Positions 1 through 8,390 of a DNA stretch of 64,000 nucleotides are shown one piece after another; within the stretch, counting starts at the first letter, position 1; the number at the start of each line of letters is the position of its first letter. The DNA comes from an uncultured bacterium (GTDB lineage: Bacteria > Hydrogenedentota > Hydrogenedentia > Hydrogenedentales > Hydrogenedentaceae). Location: NCBI GenBank assembly GCA_938014335.1, contig CALLRP010000018.1:85426-149425 (forward strand), given 5' to 3'. Both the position numbers and the translations under genes were made by a program. The notes under the pieces were generated by a model, which saw nothing but the letters and a program-made list of their open reading frames with translations, searched no databases and was not told the DNA's origin.

Positions 1-161
1 TAGCCTCGTTTAAACTGACAGGCAAACGGATTTTTCGTATGGCTCCCTTACATCATCATTTCGAACTATTAGGCTGGACAGAGACAAAAGTAACCTTGCG
101 TTTCTGGATAATTGCGCTGTTATTTGCATTATTAAGTTTAGGAGCACTTAAACTGCGATGA
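1..161 (+). CDS. mraY: MraY C-terminal end (phospho-MurNAc-pentapeptide transferase), cut by window edge
   Basis: Only the last 52 codons (from base 3) are inside the window. They read the MraY C-terminal signature, with a [11 protein letters not shown] motif followed by ETKV...RFWII and a final hydrophobic helix ending in KLR. MraY is the membrane enzyme that makes lipid I for peptidoglycan. Its TGA stop overlaps the murD ATG by four bases (ATGA), so the two are translationally coupled. The 5' part lies outside the window. Confidence 0.93.
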   Translation, partial: ASFKLTGKRIFRMAPLHHHFELLGWTETKVTLRFWIIALLFALLSLGALKLR

Positions 162-1549
162 ATATACCTGCTTTCAAACCGGATGAAATAAAATCCTTCA
201 AACGAGCACTGATTATAGGTGCCGGAAAATCAGGTCTGGCTTCCGCTAAATTATTAAAAAAGCAGAAAAAGACGGTAATTGTTAATGATATTAAAAAAGA
301 AGAGGAAATTCCAGATGTTGTAAAAACACTCAAAGAATTACAAATAGATTATGTTTTAGGACATCATTCTGAAGATTTATTAGCAAGTATCGATTTTATT
401 ATCGTTAGTCCAGGCGTTTCACCTAAAATCCCCATATTACAAACGGCACAGCAGAAAAACATACCCATCCTAGGGGAATTTGAATATGCTTATTATTTTA
501 CCAATGTCCCTGTCATTGCAGTAACAGGAACCAATGGAAAAACTACCGTAACTTGCTGGATACATCATACCTTAAGAGAACTGGGATTTAATAGTGTTTT
601 AGCAGGGAATAACGATACCCCTTTATCAGATATAATCACAAACAATATTCAGAGCGATTTGATTGTAGCTGAATTGAGTAGTTATCAATTGGAATATAGT
701 TATTATTTTCATCCCCGTGTAGCAGTTGTCCTCAATATTACCCCCGACCATATAACGCGTCATCCTACAATGAAAGAATATACAAATGTAAAAAATAAAA
801 TTTATCAAAATCAGGCAAAAGGCGATTTCGCAGTACTCAATAAAGATGATGAATGGGTCTCCTCAATGATTATTCCTCTCTATGTAAATAAATTTTATTT
901 TTCATTAAATCGTAAAATAGATTCGGGAGCATGGATTCTTACCAGAGATGTGGATAAACGATATATATGTTTTGATGAAGAGATATTAGATGCTGTTGAA
1001 TGTATACCTTTGAAAGGTTTGCATAATCTATCCAATGCCCTTGCCGTATTGACCTCTGTAAGTGCGGTGTATAATCATCCAAAGCAAGTGCTGAAAGCAA
1101 TGGCCTCCTTCAAAGGAGTTCCTCATAGAATAGAATTTTTAGGAAATAAAAATGGAGTAGAGTTTTATAATGATTCCAAATCTACCAATGTAGAAAGCCT
1201 TCGCGTTGCTTTAGAAAGTTTCAATCAGCCCGTTATTCTAATTGCCGGGGGGCGAGGAAAAGGGGCAAGTTATCTCCCTTTGCGACCTCTTATAAAAGAA
1301 AAAGTTCATTTTCTTATTACTATTGGCGAAGATGCAGAAAAGATAGAAAAATCCTTTTCCGATTTAGTAAAAATAGAACGAGTTCAAACTATGGAAGAAG
1401 CTGTCCGCACTGCTTGGAGAAACGCTTTTCCCTCATCAGTTGTGTTGTTATCTCCAGCATGTGCCAGTTTTGATATGTATCCCAATTATGAGGTACGCGG
1501 AGAACATTTCAAGGGATGTGTCCAAAAATTGTTAACAGAGGAGTTATAA
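158..1549 (+). CDS. murD: UDP-N-acetylmuramoyl-L-alanine:D-glutamate ligase
   Basis: The 463-residue protein has normal MurD length. It has an N-terminal Rossmann-like UDP-binding domain ([10 protein letters not shown], about residues 21-30), the Mur ligase ATP loop [10 protein letters not shown] at 121-130, a central domain with ELSSYQLE and NITPDH, and a C-terminal domain with FYNDSKSTN and LSPACASFD. These are all MurD-type signatures. It adds D-Glu to UDP-MurNAc-L-Ala in the cytoplasm. It is coupled to mraY by an ATGA overlap and followed three bases later by ftsW, which is the standard dcw order. Confidence 0.96.
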   Translation: MNIPAFKPDEIKSFKRALIIGAGKSGLASAKLLKKQKKTVIVNDIKKEEEIPDVVKTLKELQIDYVLGHHSEDLLASIDFIIVSPGVSPKIPILQTAQQKNIPILGEFEYAYYFTNVPVIAVTGTNGKTTVTCWIHHTLRELGFNSVLAGNNDTPLSDIITNNIQSDLIVAELSSYQLEYSYYFHPRVAVVLNITPDHITRHPTMKEYTNVKNKIYQNQAKGDFAVLNKDDEWVSSMIIPLYVNKFYFSLNRKIDSGAWILTRDVDKRYICFDEEILDAVECIPLKGLHNLSNALAVLTSVSAVYNHPKQVLKAMASFKGVPHRIEFLGNKNGVEFYNDSKSTNVESLRVALESFNQPVILIAGGRGKGASYLPLRPLIKEKVHFLITIGEDAEKIEKSFSDLVKIERVQTMEEAVRTAWRNAFPSSVVLLSPACASFDMYPNYEVRGEHFKGCVQKLLTEEL

Positions 1550-1552
1550 AGA

Positions 1553-2689
1553 ATGCATCAAGATTCATCTGCAGTAATAGTTATTACTGTAATTCTTACG
1601 ATACTTGGATTGATGGTAGGATACAGTGTAGAAGGATTAAAAAGTAATTTACAGTCCTTCTTAATAAAACAACTTATTTTAATATGTATTGGAGGGGGCT
1701 GTTTTATTACTTTACTATTCTCAGATTATCATAATCTTTTCAAACCTAAATATCTCTGGTTCATTTCTCTTATGGGTTTTTGGGGGTTGGTAGCCGTTTT
1801 AATCCTTGGTGAATCAAGAAATGGAGCCAAAAGATGGATGGACATTTTTGGTATCTTTTCGCTTCAGCCCTCTGAATTTGTAAAGATAGTCGTTCTTGTC
1901 AATATTACATGGTATTTAACTCGCTTCCATAATAAATTAAAAACATTTCACTATGCAATTGTTTTCCCTATCCTTCTCGCAGGATTCTATTGTTTTCTAA
2001 TCTTCTTAGAAAATGATCAGGGAACACCTATGGTCATTATGGCTTCCGTCTTATGTATGATGTTCGTTGCAGGAATACAAAGAAAATATTTATTTATGGG
2101 AGGAGGGCTTTTAGGCACTGCTTTTAGCCTTGCTATTATCACAAAACCCCATCGGATTGACCGAATTATATACACATGGTTCCCCGAATGGGATCCCGCA
2201 GGAAAAGGATGGCATATTATTCAATCCCTGGTTTCATTTTATCAAGGTAATTTGTTAGGAGTAGGCATAGGGGCAGGTGAACAAAAATTAGACTATTTAC
2301 CCGAAGCCCACCGCGATTTTCCTTTTTCAATTATAGGTGAAGAGATGGGTTTAGTCGGTACAATACTTGTAGTAATACTCTTTTTTCTTCTTATTTACTA
2401 TGGTTTTGAGATAGCCAGAAAATCACCGGACTTTCAAGGCTCCATTCTTGCCATAGGTATAACCTGTATGATAGGGATTCAGGGGATTGTCATGATGTTA
2501 GTAAACACAGGTATACTTCCCGTGAAAGGAATGTGTTTACCTCTAATTAGTAGTGGGGGGTCTTCCTTCATCTCTACAATGATTATGTTAGGTTGTCTTA
2601 TAAATATCGGGTTTCAAGAGGTTCGAACAGAATCAGCCTCTTACATGAAAGCAATCATATATACCAACCAAATCAACCCATCAAAGTAG
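1553..2689 (+). CDS. ftsW: FtsW, SEDS-family septal peptidoglycan glycosyltransferase
   Basis: This is a 378-residue polytopic membrane protein with about ten hydrophobic segments. SEDS-family motifs are visible: NGAKRWMDIFGIFSLQPSE, a DQGTPMVI stretch matching the usual DxGT region, PEAHRDFPFSIIGEE, and LPLISSGGSS near the C-terminus. FtsW polymerises lipid II at the division site together with a class B PBP. The position right after murD supports FtsW over RodA. The usual next gene, murG, is absent and queA follows after 24 bp. Confidence 0.93.
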   Translation: MHQDSSAVIVITVILTILGLMVGYSVEGLKSNLQSFLIKQLILICIGGGCFITLLFSDYHNLFKPKYLWFISLMGFWGLVAVLILGESRNGAKRWMDIFGIFSLQPSEFVKIVVLVNITWYLTRFHNKLKTFHYAIVFPILLAGFYCFLIFLENDQGTPMVIMASVLCMMFVAGIQRKYLFMGGGLLGTAFSLAIITKPHRIDRIIYTWFPEWDPAGKGWHIIQSLVSFYQGNLLGVGIGAGEQKLDYLPEAHRDFPFSIIGEEMGLVGTILVVILFFLLIYYGFEIARKSPDFQGSILAIGITCMIGIQGIVMMLVNTGILPVKGMCLPLISSGGSSFISTMIMLGCLINIGFQEVRTESASYMKAIIYTNQINPSK

Positions 2690-2713
2690 CAATATGCTGT
2701 AAAAACATAATTT

Positions 2714-3739
2714 ATGTTTACAGAAGAATTAAATTATATATTGCCTGAAGAAAAAATTGCTCAACATCCGATTAAACCTCGCGACTCAGCTCGTTTACTG
2801 GTTCTTAACAGGAATGATGGTTCAATACAAGAAGATATATTCAGGAATATATATCATTACTTACATCCAGGAGATGTTATCGTTTTAAACGATACTAAAG
2901 TAATTCCCGCACGATTATTAGGATACAAAGAAAAAACAGGGGGAAAAGTCGAAGTATTTTTATTAAAGCAAGTAAATGAATATGACTGGATAGCATTAGT
3001 GAAACCCTCAGCAAAAATTCACTTTGGGACCTGTGTAATTTTACATGAAAAAGTAAAAATTGAAATCCGCGATTTTTTAGGGGAAGGCAGAAGAATTATT
3101 CACTTTCCTCATGGGAATCTTCTTTCGATTATCCGAAAAATAGGTTTAGTCCCCCTACCCCCTTACATTCACAGAGAAACTCCCGAGCCCAATGACAAAA
3201 TTCGTTATCAAACTATTTTTGCAAAGAAGTCAGGTTCAGTTGCCGCTCCAACCGCAGGTTTGCACTATACCCATCGTGTCTTTAAAAAAATAAAAGAAAA
3301 GGGGATAGATATCTGTTTTATAACCCTACATGTGGGATATGGAACATTCAAACCTATAACCACAGAAAAAGTGGAACAACATACCGTTGATGCAGAAGAT
3401 TTTACTATCAGCGAAGAAACAGCAGATTTGTTGAATAAGAAAAAAAAAGAAGGCAAGCGAATAATTGCGGTAGGCACAACCGTTACAAGAGTTCTTGAAA
3501 CTCAGTATATAAATGGGATATTCCATGCAGGTTTCGGCTCTACAGATAAATATATTTATCCCCCTTATTATTTCCACGCAGTAGATATACTTCAAACTAA
3601 TTTCCATCTACCTCGTTCATCTCTATTGGCATTGGTATTTGCATTTGCTGGAAAAGAATTGATTATGAAAGCATATAATTATGCAATAGAACATCAATTC
3701 CGTTTCTATTCTTACGGCGACACCATGTTAATTTTATGA
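2714..3739 (+). CDS. queA: S-adenosylmethionine:tRNA ribosyltransferase-isomerase
   Basis: The 341-residue protein is typical QueA length. Diagnostic stretches include the N-terminal LNYILPEEKIAQHP, NDTKVIPARL, the AAPTAGLHYT signature, a TLHVGYGTFKP segment and GTTVTRVLE. QueA transfers and isomerises the ribosyl moiety of AdoMet onto preQ1 at tRNA position 34 to give epoxyqueuosine. It starts 24 bp after ftsW, so it may be cotranscribed with the cell-wall genes. The QueD-like gene 160 bp downstream suggests a small queuosine neighbourhood. Confidence 0.95.
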   Translation: MFTEELNYILPEEKIAQHPIKPRDSARLLVLNRNDGSIQEDIFRNIYHYLHPGDVIVLNDTKVIPARLLGYKEKTGGKVEVFLLKQVNEYDWIALVKPSAKIHFGTCVILHEKVKIEIRDFLGEGRRIIHFPHGNLLSIIRKIGLVPLPPYIHRETPEPNDKIRYQTIFAKKSGSVAAPTAGLHYTHRVFKKIKEKGIDICFITLHVGYGTFKPITTEKVEQHTVDAEDFTISEETADLLNKKKKEGKRIIAVGTTVTRVLETQYINGIFHAGFGSTDKYIYPPYYFHAVDILQTNFHLPRSSLLALVFAFAGKELIMKAYNYAIEHQFRFYSYGDTMLIL

Positions 3740-3901
3740 GATTTATAAATAGGGGGTGAATTTGTTGTAAGATAATATAAATTCTCTGAGAAAATTGAAA
3801 GACAAAATATATGAATAGTTTTATATTTGTGTTCATTCCTGTAATTCGTGGCTAAAAAATAAAAATCAATTTTAAATATAGAAAATTTGTGAGATGAAAC
3901 C

Positions 3902-4597
3902 ATGTTACAAATATCAAAATATATATATTTTGATTCTGCCCATAAAAATGAACATAAAGGCGGGAAATGGGCACAATTACATGGGCATACCTTTTTTGTG
4001 GAAATATTTGCAGAAGGTTCTTTACATTCTGCTCATGGCTGGATAGTAGACTTCAGTGAAATAAAAAAAAGCATTACTCCCATAATAAATATATTAGACC
4101 ATTCCTACTTAAATGAAATCCCAGGTTTAGAAAAAGATGCAACAATTCCAGCAATTGAAAAATGGTTTTTAAAACAACTCAAAGAGAAACCATGGTGGTT
4201 CAAAGGTGTCCGCATAGGTATTATTGGTGACCTTGACTTTAAGCCCCGAATAATTCCTGCAGATGGCGTTTATCCCGAATTATGGCACTTTTCTTTCGAA
4301 TCAGCACAATCATTACCTCAACTCCCCGATTCTCACCCCTGCCATCATTTACATGGACACAGTTATTTTGTGAAAGTTTCCTCAAATGATATGGAGAATC
4401 TCCCCTCAGCATTGCGAAAAATATATGACTTACTTGACCACCACTGGCTCAACGAAATAACCGGATTAGAGAAAGCAACCAGCGAAATTCTAACCCTTTG
4501 GATTGTTCAAAAACTTCGTGAATTAAACCACTCTCCCAAAATAGTAATCGTTCAAGAAACACCCTCTTCCTATTGCCTATGGAAAAGCGATGAGTAA
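3902..4597 (+). CDS. Tandem-duplicated 6-pyruvoyl/6-carboxy-tetrahydropterin synthase-like protein (double QueD domain)
   Basis: The 231 residues contain two QueD/PTPS-fold halves. Half 1 (about 1-110) has the zinc ligands H14, H27 and H29 (FDSAH and LHGH) and the D66-H67 pair. However, it has W23 where the catalytic Cys of CxxxHGH should be, and its pterin-anchoring Glu is not evident. Half 2 (about 125-231) has C147-HHL-H151-G-H153, D179-H180 and E219 (VQETPSS), but Q136 replaces the first zinc His (FESAQ). A single-domain QueD is about 120-140 residues, so this is a fusion. Near queA it could serve queuosine precursor synthesis. Whether either site is active is open. A purine-rich GAGATGA lies before the ATG. 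Confidence 0.85.
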   Translation: MLQISKYIYFDSAHKNEHKGGKWAQLHGHTFFVEIFAEGSLHSAHGWIVDFSEIKKSITPIINILDHSYLNEIPGLEKDATIPAIEKWFLKQLKEKPWWFKGVRIGIIGDLDFKPRIIPADGVYPELWHFSFESAQSLPQLPDSHPCHHLHGHSYFVKVSSNDMENLPSALRKIYDLLDHHWLNEITGLEKATSEILTLWIVQKLRELNHSPKIVIVQETPSSYCLWKSDE

Positions 4598-4600
4598 CAA

Positions 4601-6268
4601 TTAGTAAGGAATTCCAGAATCAGTTCCTGTCCCTGTTGAATAGGTATTCTCAAATACTAAAATGGGCTGATTTTTAGAATTTCTGCTTTCATTGGCTGTT
4701 GTAACACGAATAGCAGCAGTATCCTGAAATACGCACGACCATTCACAAAAACCACAACCAATACATAAATCAGGGTCTACTTCAGGTTGTTTTATTTTTA
4801 CTACGCTACCATCTCGAAGAGTAACATCGCGTTCTACCAGATAAATAGCTTTGGGGGAGAGGGGACAATGCTCTTCACATACAAGACATTCTCTACCATA
4901 CGAATAGGGAATACATCTTCCTTTATCAAAAGTCGCCAGGCCAATCTTTGTTTTTTGTTTATCTAATAACTTAAGCGGTTGAATCGCTTGAGTAGGGCAA
5001 ACCTGTCCACACATATTACAACCATATAAACAATATCCAATTTTAGGCACAATTTTAGGTGTCCAGAGTGCTTCCCATCCCCCTTCTATCCCCGCAGGCT
5101 GAATTGCATTCGTTGGACATACTCGCATACATGCCCCACACTGAATACACCGTTGTAAAAACTCCCTCTCGTTTCTTGAACCCGGTGGTCGGATAAGTGT
5201 TGCGGGGAAAGGTTGTCCCCCTTTTGATTGAGGTGCAATACGAAAACCCAGTAATCCCACAGTCCCTGTTGCCATTGCTGTCAGAACTGTCCTGCGAGGA
5301 TAATCAAGTTTCCCTGTAGGAATCTTTTTCCCACCTAATATCTGAAACTGAAATGTAATCGAATCTGAACGACACGATGTTACACAATTCCAGCAGACGA
5401 AACACTCCGTAGGCAACCAGTTACCTCGCTGGTCGGGCTGGGCTCCTGCTGGACATTCTTTACTACATTGCCGACAATTCGAACAGGTGCTTTCATCATT
5501 GTAAAGTCTCAATAACGGCTTTTGTGAAATTAAACCTAACAATCCCCCTAAGGGGCATATATATCGACACCAGAATCGGGGTCGTACAAAATTTAGTCCA
5601 ATAACAAACAGTAATGTGAAAGTAATGATAGTCCCCTCTGTGTAGAAAGTTTTCTGAGACATCCTAAAAACATGGGTTCGAAATTGTTTATATATAGGTT
5701 CCGAGATTTTCGCAACAGGAAAACCTAATATTTTAGGGTCTTCCTTATAGATAGCGGTGCTGGATTCTTCCACCGCTACATGAAACGCAGGAAATACTCC
5801 CGTTGCCAAAGACCGATAGAAAAAAGAAAAAGGGTCAAAAATTCCAAACCAATGCCCCCCAAAAAGACTCATACCTAACATCGCAAATAGGATAAAGTAT
5901 TTAACACGGTGAGCGGAAGTGCGATTTTGATATTCTTTTTTCTTTTTCCCTAATTGGGCTATCCACGAAAAAAAATTATGAAGTGTGCCGAATGGACAAA
6001 ACCAACCGCAAAAAACCCGTCCTAATAGAAGAGTAATTATTACAGTTATAATACAAAGTAATGACAACCCAGCAATAGCCCATGTAGAAAGAAATGTTAG
6101 AAGGAAAATCAACGGGTCGAGATGAAAAAAAATTTTATAAATTCCCGTTGCATTTTCATCATCCAAAAAGTGCAAGTTCCATGCAAGAATAATGAATAAG
6201 GCAAAAAATAGCAACTGACAAAAACGCCTTATCCATTGCGTCCATGAACGAGGTTTTTTGAACTTCAT
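4601..6268 (-). CDS. Membrane polyferredoxin, NapH-type membrane domain fused to multi-4Fe-4S domain
   Basis: The 555-residue protein begins with several membrane helices. It carries two NapH/RdxA-type CxxxCP motifs (FCGWFCPFG at about 87-92, then WCRYICPLGG). The cluster motifs are CSNCRQCSKECPAG, CFVCWNCVTSCR, CIQCGACMRVCPTNAI, CNMCGQVCPTQAI, CLVCEEHCPL and CIGCGFCEWSC. A hydrophobic/RR segment in the middle (RRTVLTAMATGTVGLLG) separates the NapH-like part from a NapG-like ferredoxin part. It probably passes electrons between the membrane pool and a periplasmic or peripheral partner. It follows the DUF362 gene by four bases and is likely its redox partner. The substrate is unknown. Confidence 0.88.
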   Translation of the reverse strand: MKFKKPRSWTQWIRRFCQLLFFALFIILAWNLHFLDDENATGIYKIFFHLDPLIFLLTFLSTWAIAGLSLLCIITVIITLLLGRVFCGWFCPFGTLHNFFSWIAQLGKKKKEYQNRTSAHRVKYFILFAMLGMSLFGGHWFGIFDPFSFFYRSLATGVFPAFHVAVEESSTAIYKEDPKILGFPVAKISEPIYKQFRTHVFRMSQKTFYTEGTIITFTLLFVIGLNFVRPRFWCRYICPLGGLLGLISQKPLLRLYNDESTCSNCRQCSKECPAGAQPDQRGNWLPTECFVCWNCVTSCRSDSITFQFQILGGKKIPTGKLDYPRRTVLTAMATGTVGLLGFRIAPQSKGGQPFPATLIRPPGSRNEREFLQRCIQCGACMRVCPTNAIQPAGIEGGWEALWTPKIVPKIGYCLYGCNMCGQVCPTQAIQPLKLLDKQKTKIGLATFDKGRCIPYSYGRECLVCEEHCPLSPKAIYLVERDVTLRDGSVVKIKQPEVDPDLCIGCGFCEWSCVFQDTAAIRVTTANESRNSKNQPILVFENTYSTGTGTDSGIPY

Positions 6269-6272
6269 GATT

Positions 6273-7205
6273 TTATACTACAATTTCCTGATACTTTAAT
6301 TTATTCTTGTAATCGATTTGTCCCAAACCTGCTTCGAATGCCTTTTTCACAGTTCCAATCTGGTTTGGGTTGTAATTCAATATTTCACTTCCAAAAGCAT
6401 CCAAAGCCACAATATCTGTAGATATCGCAACCGTGTTCAATCTTTTCACATCCCCCAAATTACCCCCTTGAGGACCATTGGCTGTTAGTACGCGAATAGC
6501 GTCAAGGATTGAAATCTTTGGTTTCATATAGGCGGTTAAGTCTTTTATACATGTGGGCAAATCCTGATGAAACATCCTGCGATTTTCAATCACCCCCATA
6601 TAGTTTTTCATTGCTAATGTCACTGTGGTTGCAGAATGATGTTTCGCTACGGGGACACTAATTACAATGTCCGATTCGATAATTTCAGGGTATAACGGAA
6701 TCTTCTTAACCCGTTCCCCATTAATACCCATCTCCTTAAAACGGCTACGGTCAATATACACAAGTTCTGCTCCTGTCTCTTTTACCACTGCAGAAATTCC
6801 ACTGGTTACATATGATTTTGTGGCATCATTGACAGTGTTGTCACCCACTTTGACAGTTTTTGCACCCGCATTAAAACAAAGTTCAATTAAAGTCCTTAAT
6901 AAATCCGGATTCGTATTAGCCGCTTGTTCCGGGGTCCTATCCCATGCCATATTTGGCTTTATCCATACCACATCCCCTTTCTTTACAAATTTTTCTAAAC
7001 CGCCGATAGCTTCAATCGCTTTTTTCATAAGTTTCTCCGCTATTTCACGAGTAGGTTCTTCAGGGATAGGGTCACCTTTCCACTTACAAACAACCATGTC
7101 CGGTGGAGTTGTATTTTGTGCTTTACCCATCATTGGTTGAAGGACTAATGCACCTGCACAACAACCGGTTTCAATCAAAAATTGTCTGCGTGTTTTTTTT
7201 CTCAT
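6273..7205 (-). CDS. DUF362 family protein with Tat signal
   Basis: The 310-residue protein has an N-terminal twin-arginine signal (TRRQFLIETG followed by a short hydrophobic stretch), so it is probably exported folded. The core matches DUF362: KPNMAW, TNPDLLRTLIELC, VKVGDN, and VPVAKHHSATTVTLAMKNYMG. DUF362 proteins often sit beside or are fused to ferredoxin domains, and their reaction is not firmly known. An AGGAGA ribosome site lies 7 bases before the ATG. The polyferredoxin gene follows directly, so the two form an export/redox pair. Confidence 0.88.
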   Translation of the reverse strand: MRKKTRRQFLIETGCCAGALVLQPMMGKAQNTTPPDMVVCKWKGDPIPEEPTREIAEKLMKKAIEAIGGLEKFVKKGDVVWIKPNMAWDRTPEQAANTNPDLLRTLIELCFNAGAKTVKVGDNTVNDATKSYVTSGISAVVKETGAELVYIDRSRFKEMGINGERVKKIPLYPEIIESDIVISVPVAKHHSATTVTLAMKNYMGVIENRRMFHQDLPTCIKDLTAYMKPKISILDAIRVLTANGPQGGNLGDVKRLNTVAISTDIVALDAFGSEILNYNPNQIGTVKKAFEAGLGQIDYKNKLKYQEIVV

Positions 7206-7334
7206 AACTCATTCTCCTAATCTTATGTTTTAGCAGCTGTAATATGTAAAACATTATACTATATTTATTTCAACGGTTACTTACTCCAATTATTTAGACA
7301 TATTCCTATGAATTATCAGTTTCAGTTTACCCTT

Positions 7335-8309
7335 CTATGGATTCAAATTTAATTTCTTAATAAACCACTTACCTAAATATTCAAAATCCTGTGACATTTC
7401 TTTCCAGATATGAGGAGCATTCTCTTTGATAATAAATTCACAATCCCATTGGGCTGTTTTTAATTTTTTATAAAAATTCTCGGAATGTAAAAAAGGCACA
7501 ATCCTATCTTTTGTCCCGTGGAATAATAGTACGGATGGAGGAGTGTCTATCTTTTCAACATGAAAATAAATAGGTGATAGTTCTCTTAAACTCGTTTCAA
7601 TCTCTTTCTCATCTAAATGGATTTCCTCTTCAAAAAATGTTTTTCTACGGGTAAGTCGTTTCAAAATTTCTTTTATATCAAATGGTAAAGAAGGTAGAGA
7701 ATAAAATGATAATAAATCCGTTGGAGCACAAAATAAAGCGATAGTAGGAATATATTTATAAAAAGGCTTTTTCTCGGCTGGTGAACTGCCTATAAATTTA
7801 GGCTCCTGAAATAAAGCATTAATGGCTAAATGCCCACCCGCAGATATTCCCATTATCCCCAATCGTTTTTTACCAATTCCATACTGCTCCGCGTGAGACA
7901 TTATATGTTGAATTCCTGCCTGCACATTATGCACCATTTGCATACCATTAAAAACCTGTAAAGAACCTGGCGATAAAGCAAAAACGCTATACCCCTGACT
8001 GCAAAGAACATCATAAACACCCAGTCCAATATGCTGTATTAATTGGTGCCGGTCAGAAAACCAACCATTAGAAACTACATCTATAATTCCAAACCCATTA
8101 GAATTTTCCAGAGGTTTGAATATATCCATAACCAATCCCACACCGTAGGCTTCTGCATATACAACATGAGGTTCATGTTTATATAACCCTAATGTTTTAG
8201 GTCTTATAGTAAGACGACTCGCAGGATTATATAATTCCTGAACAGGTCTTAATTGCACTAACGATTTCCCTTTATTTTCTTTTTCCATGCTTGATAATTC
8301 TTTTTCCAT
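7335..8309 (-). CDS. Alpha/beta-hydrolase fold esterase/peptidase-like protein
   Basis: The 324-residue protein has a GISAGGH nucleophile elbow (Ser), HGTKDRIVP (Asp) and a NAPHIW histidine near the C-terminus, which makes a complete alpha/beta-hydrolase triad. The FDI...GxSxGG context resembles BD-FAE/acetyl-esterase-type enzymes. No signal peptide is evident, so it is probably cytoplasmic. A second in-frame ATG eight codons in (MEKENKGK) could be the true start. The substrate cannot be deduced. Confidence 0.8.
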   Translation of the reverse strand: MEKELSSMEKENKGKSLVQLRPVQELYNPASRLTIRPKTLGLYKHEPHVVYAEAYGVGLVMDIFKPLENSNGFGIIDVVSNGWFSDRHQLIQHIGLGVYDVLCSQGYSVFALSPGSLQVFNGMQMVHNVQAGIQHIMSHAEQYGIGKKRLGIMGISAGGHLAINALFQEPKFIGSSPAEKKPFYKYIPTIALFCAPTDLLSFYSLPSLPFDIKEILKRLTRRKTFFEEEIHLDEKEIETSLRELSPIYFHVEKIDTPPSVLLFHGTKDRIVPFLHSENFYKKLKTAQWDCEFIIKENAPHIWKEMSQDFEYLGKWFIKKLNLNP

Positions 8310-8390
8310 TTAATCAAATATTTGTCCAAAGTCCATATAGTTTATTAAAATATTCTCACTTTTTATAATTTAAATCAGAAACTAATAATA

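Noticed and set aside
6667..7140. 157-codon plus-strand open frame
   Set aside because: It is the complement of the DUF362 gene, which has clear motifs and a Tat signal. No ribosome site or family features are seen.
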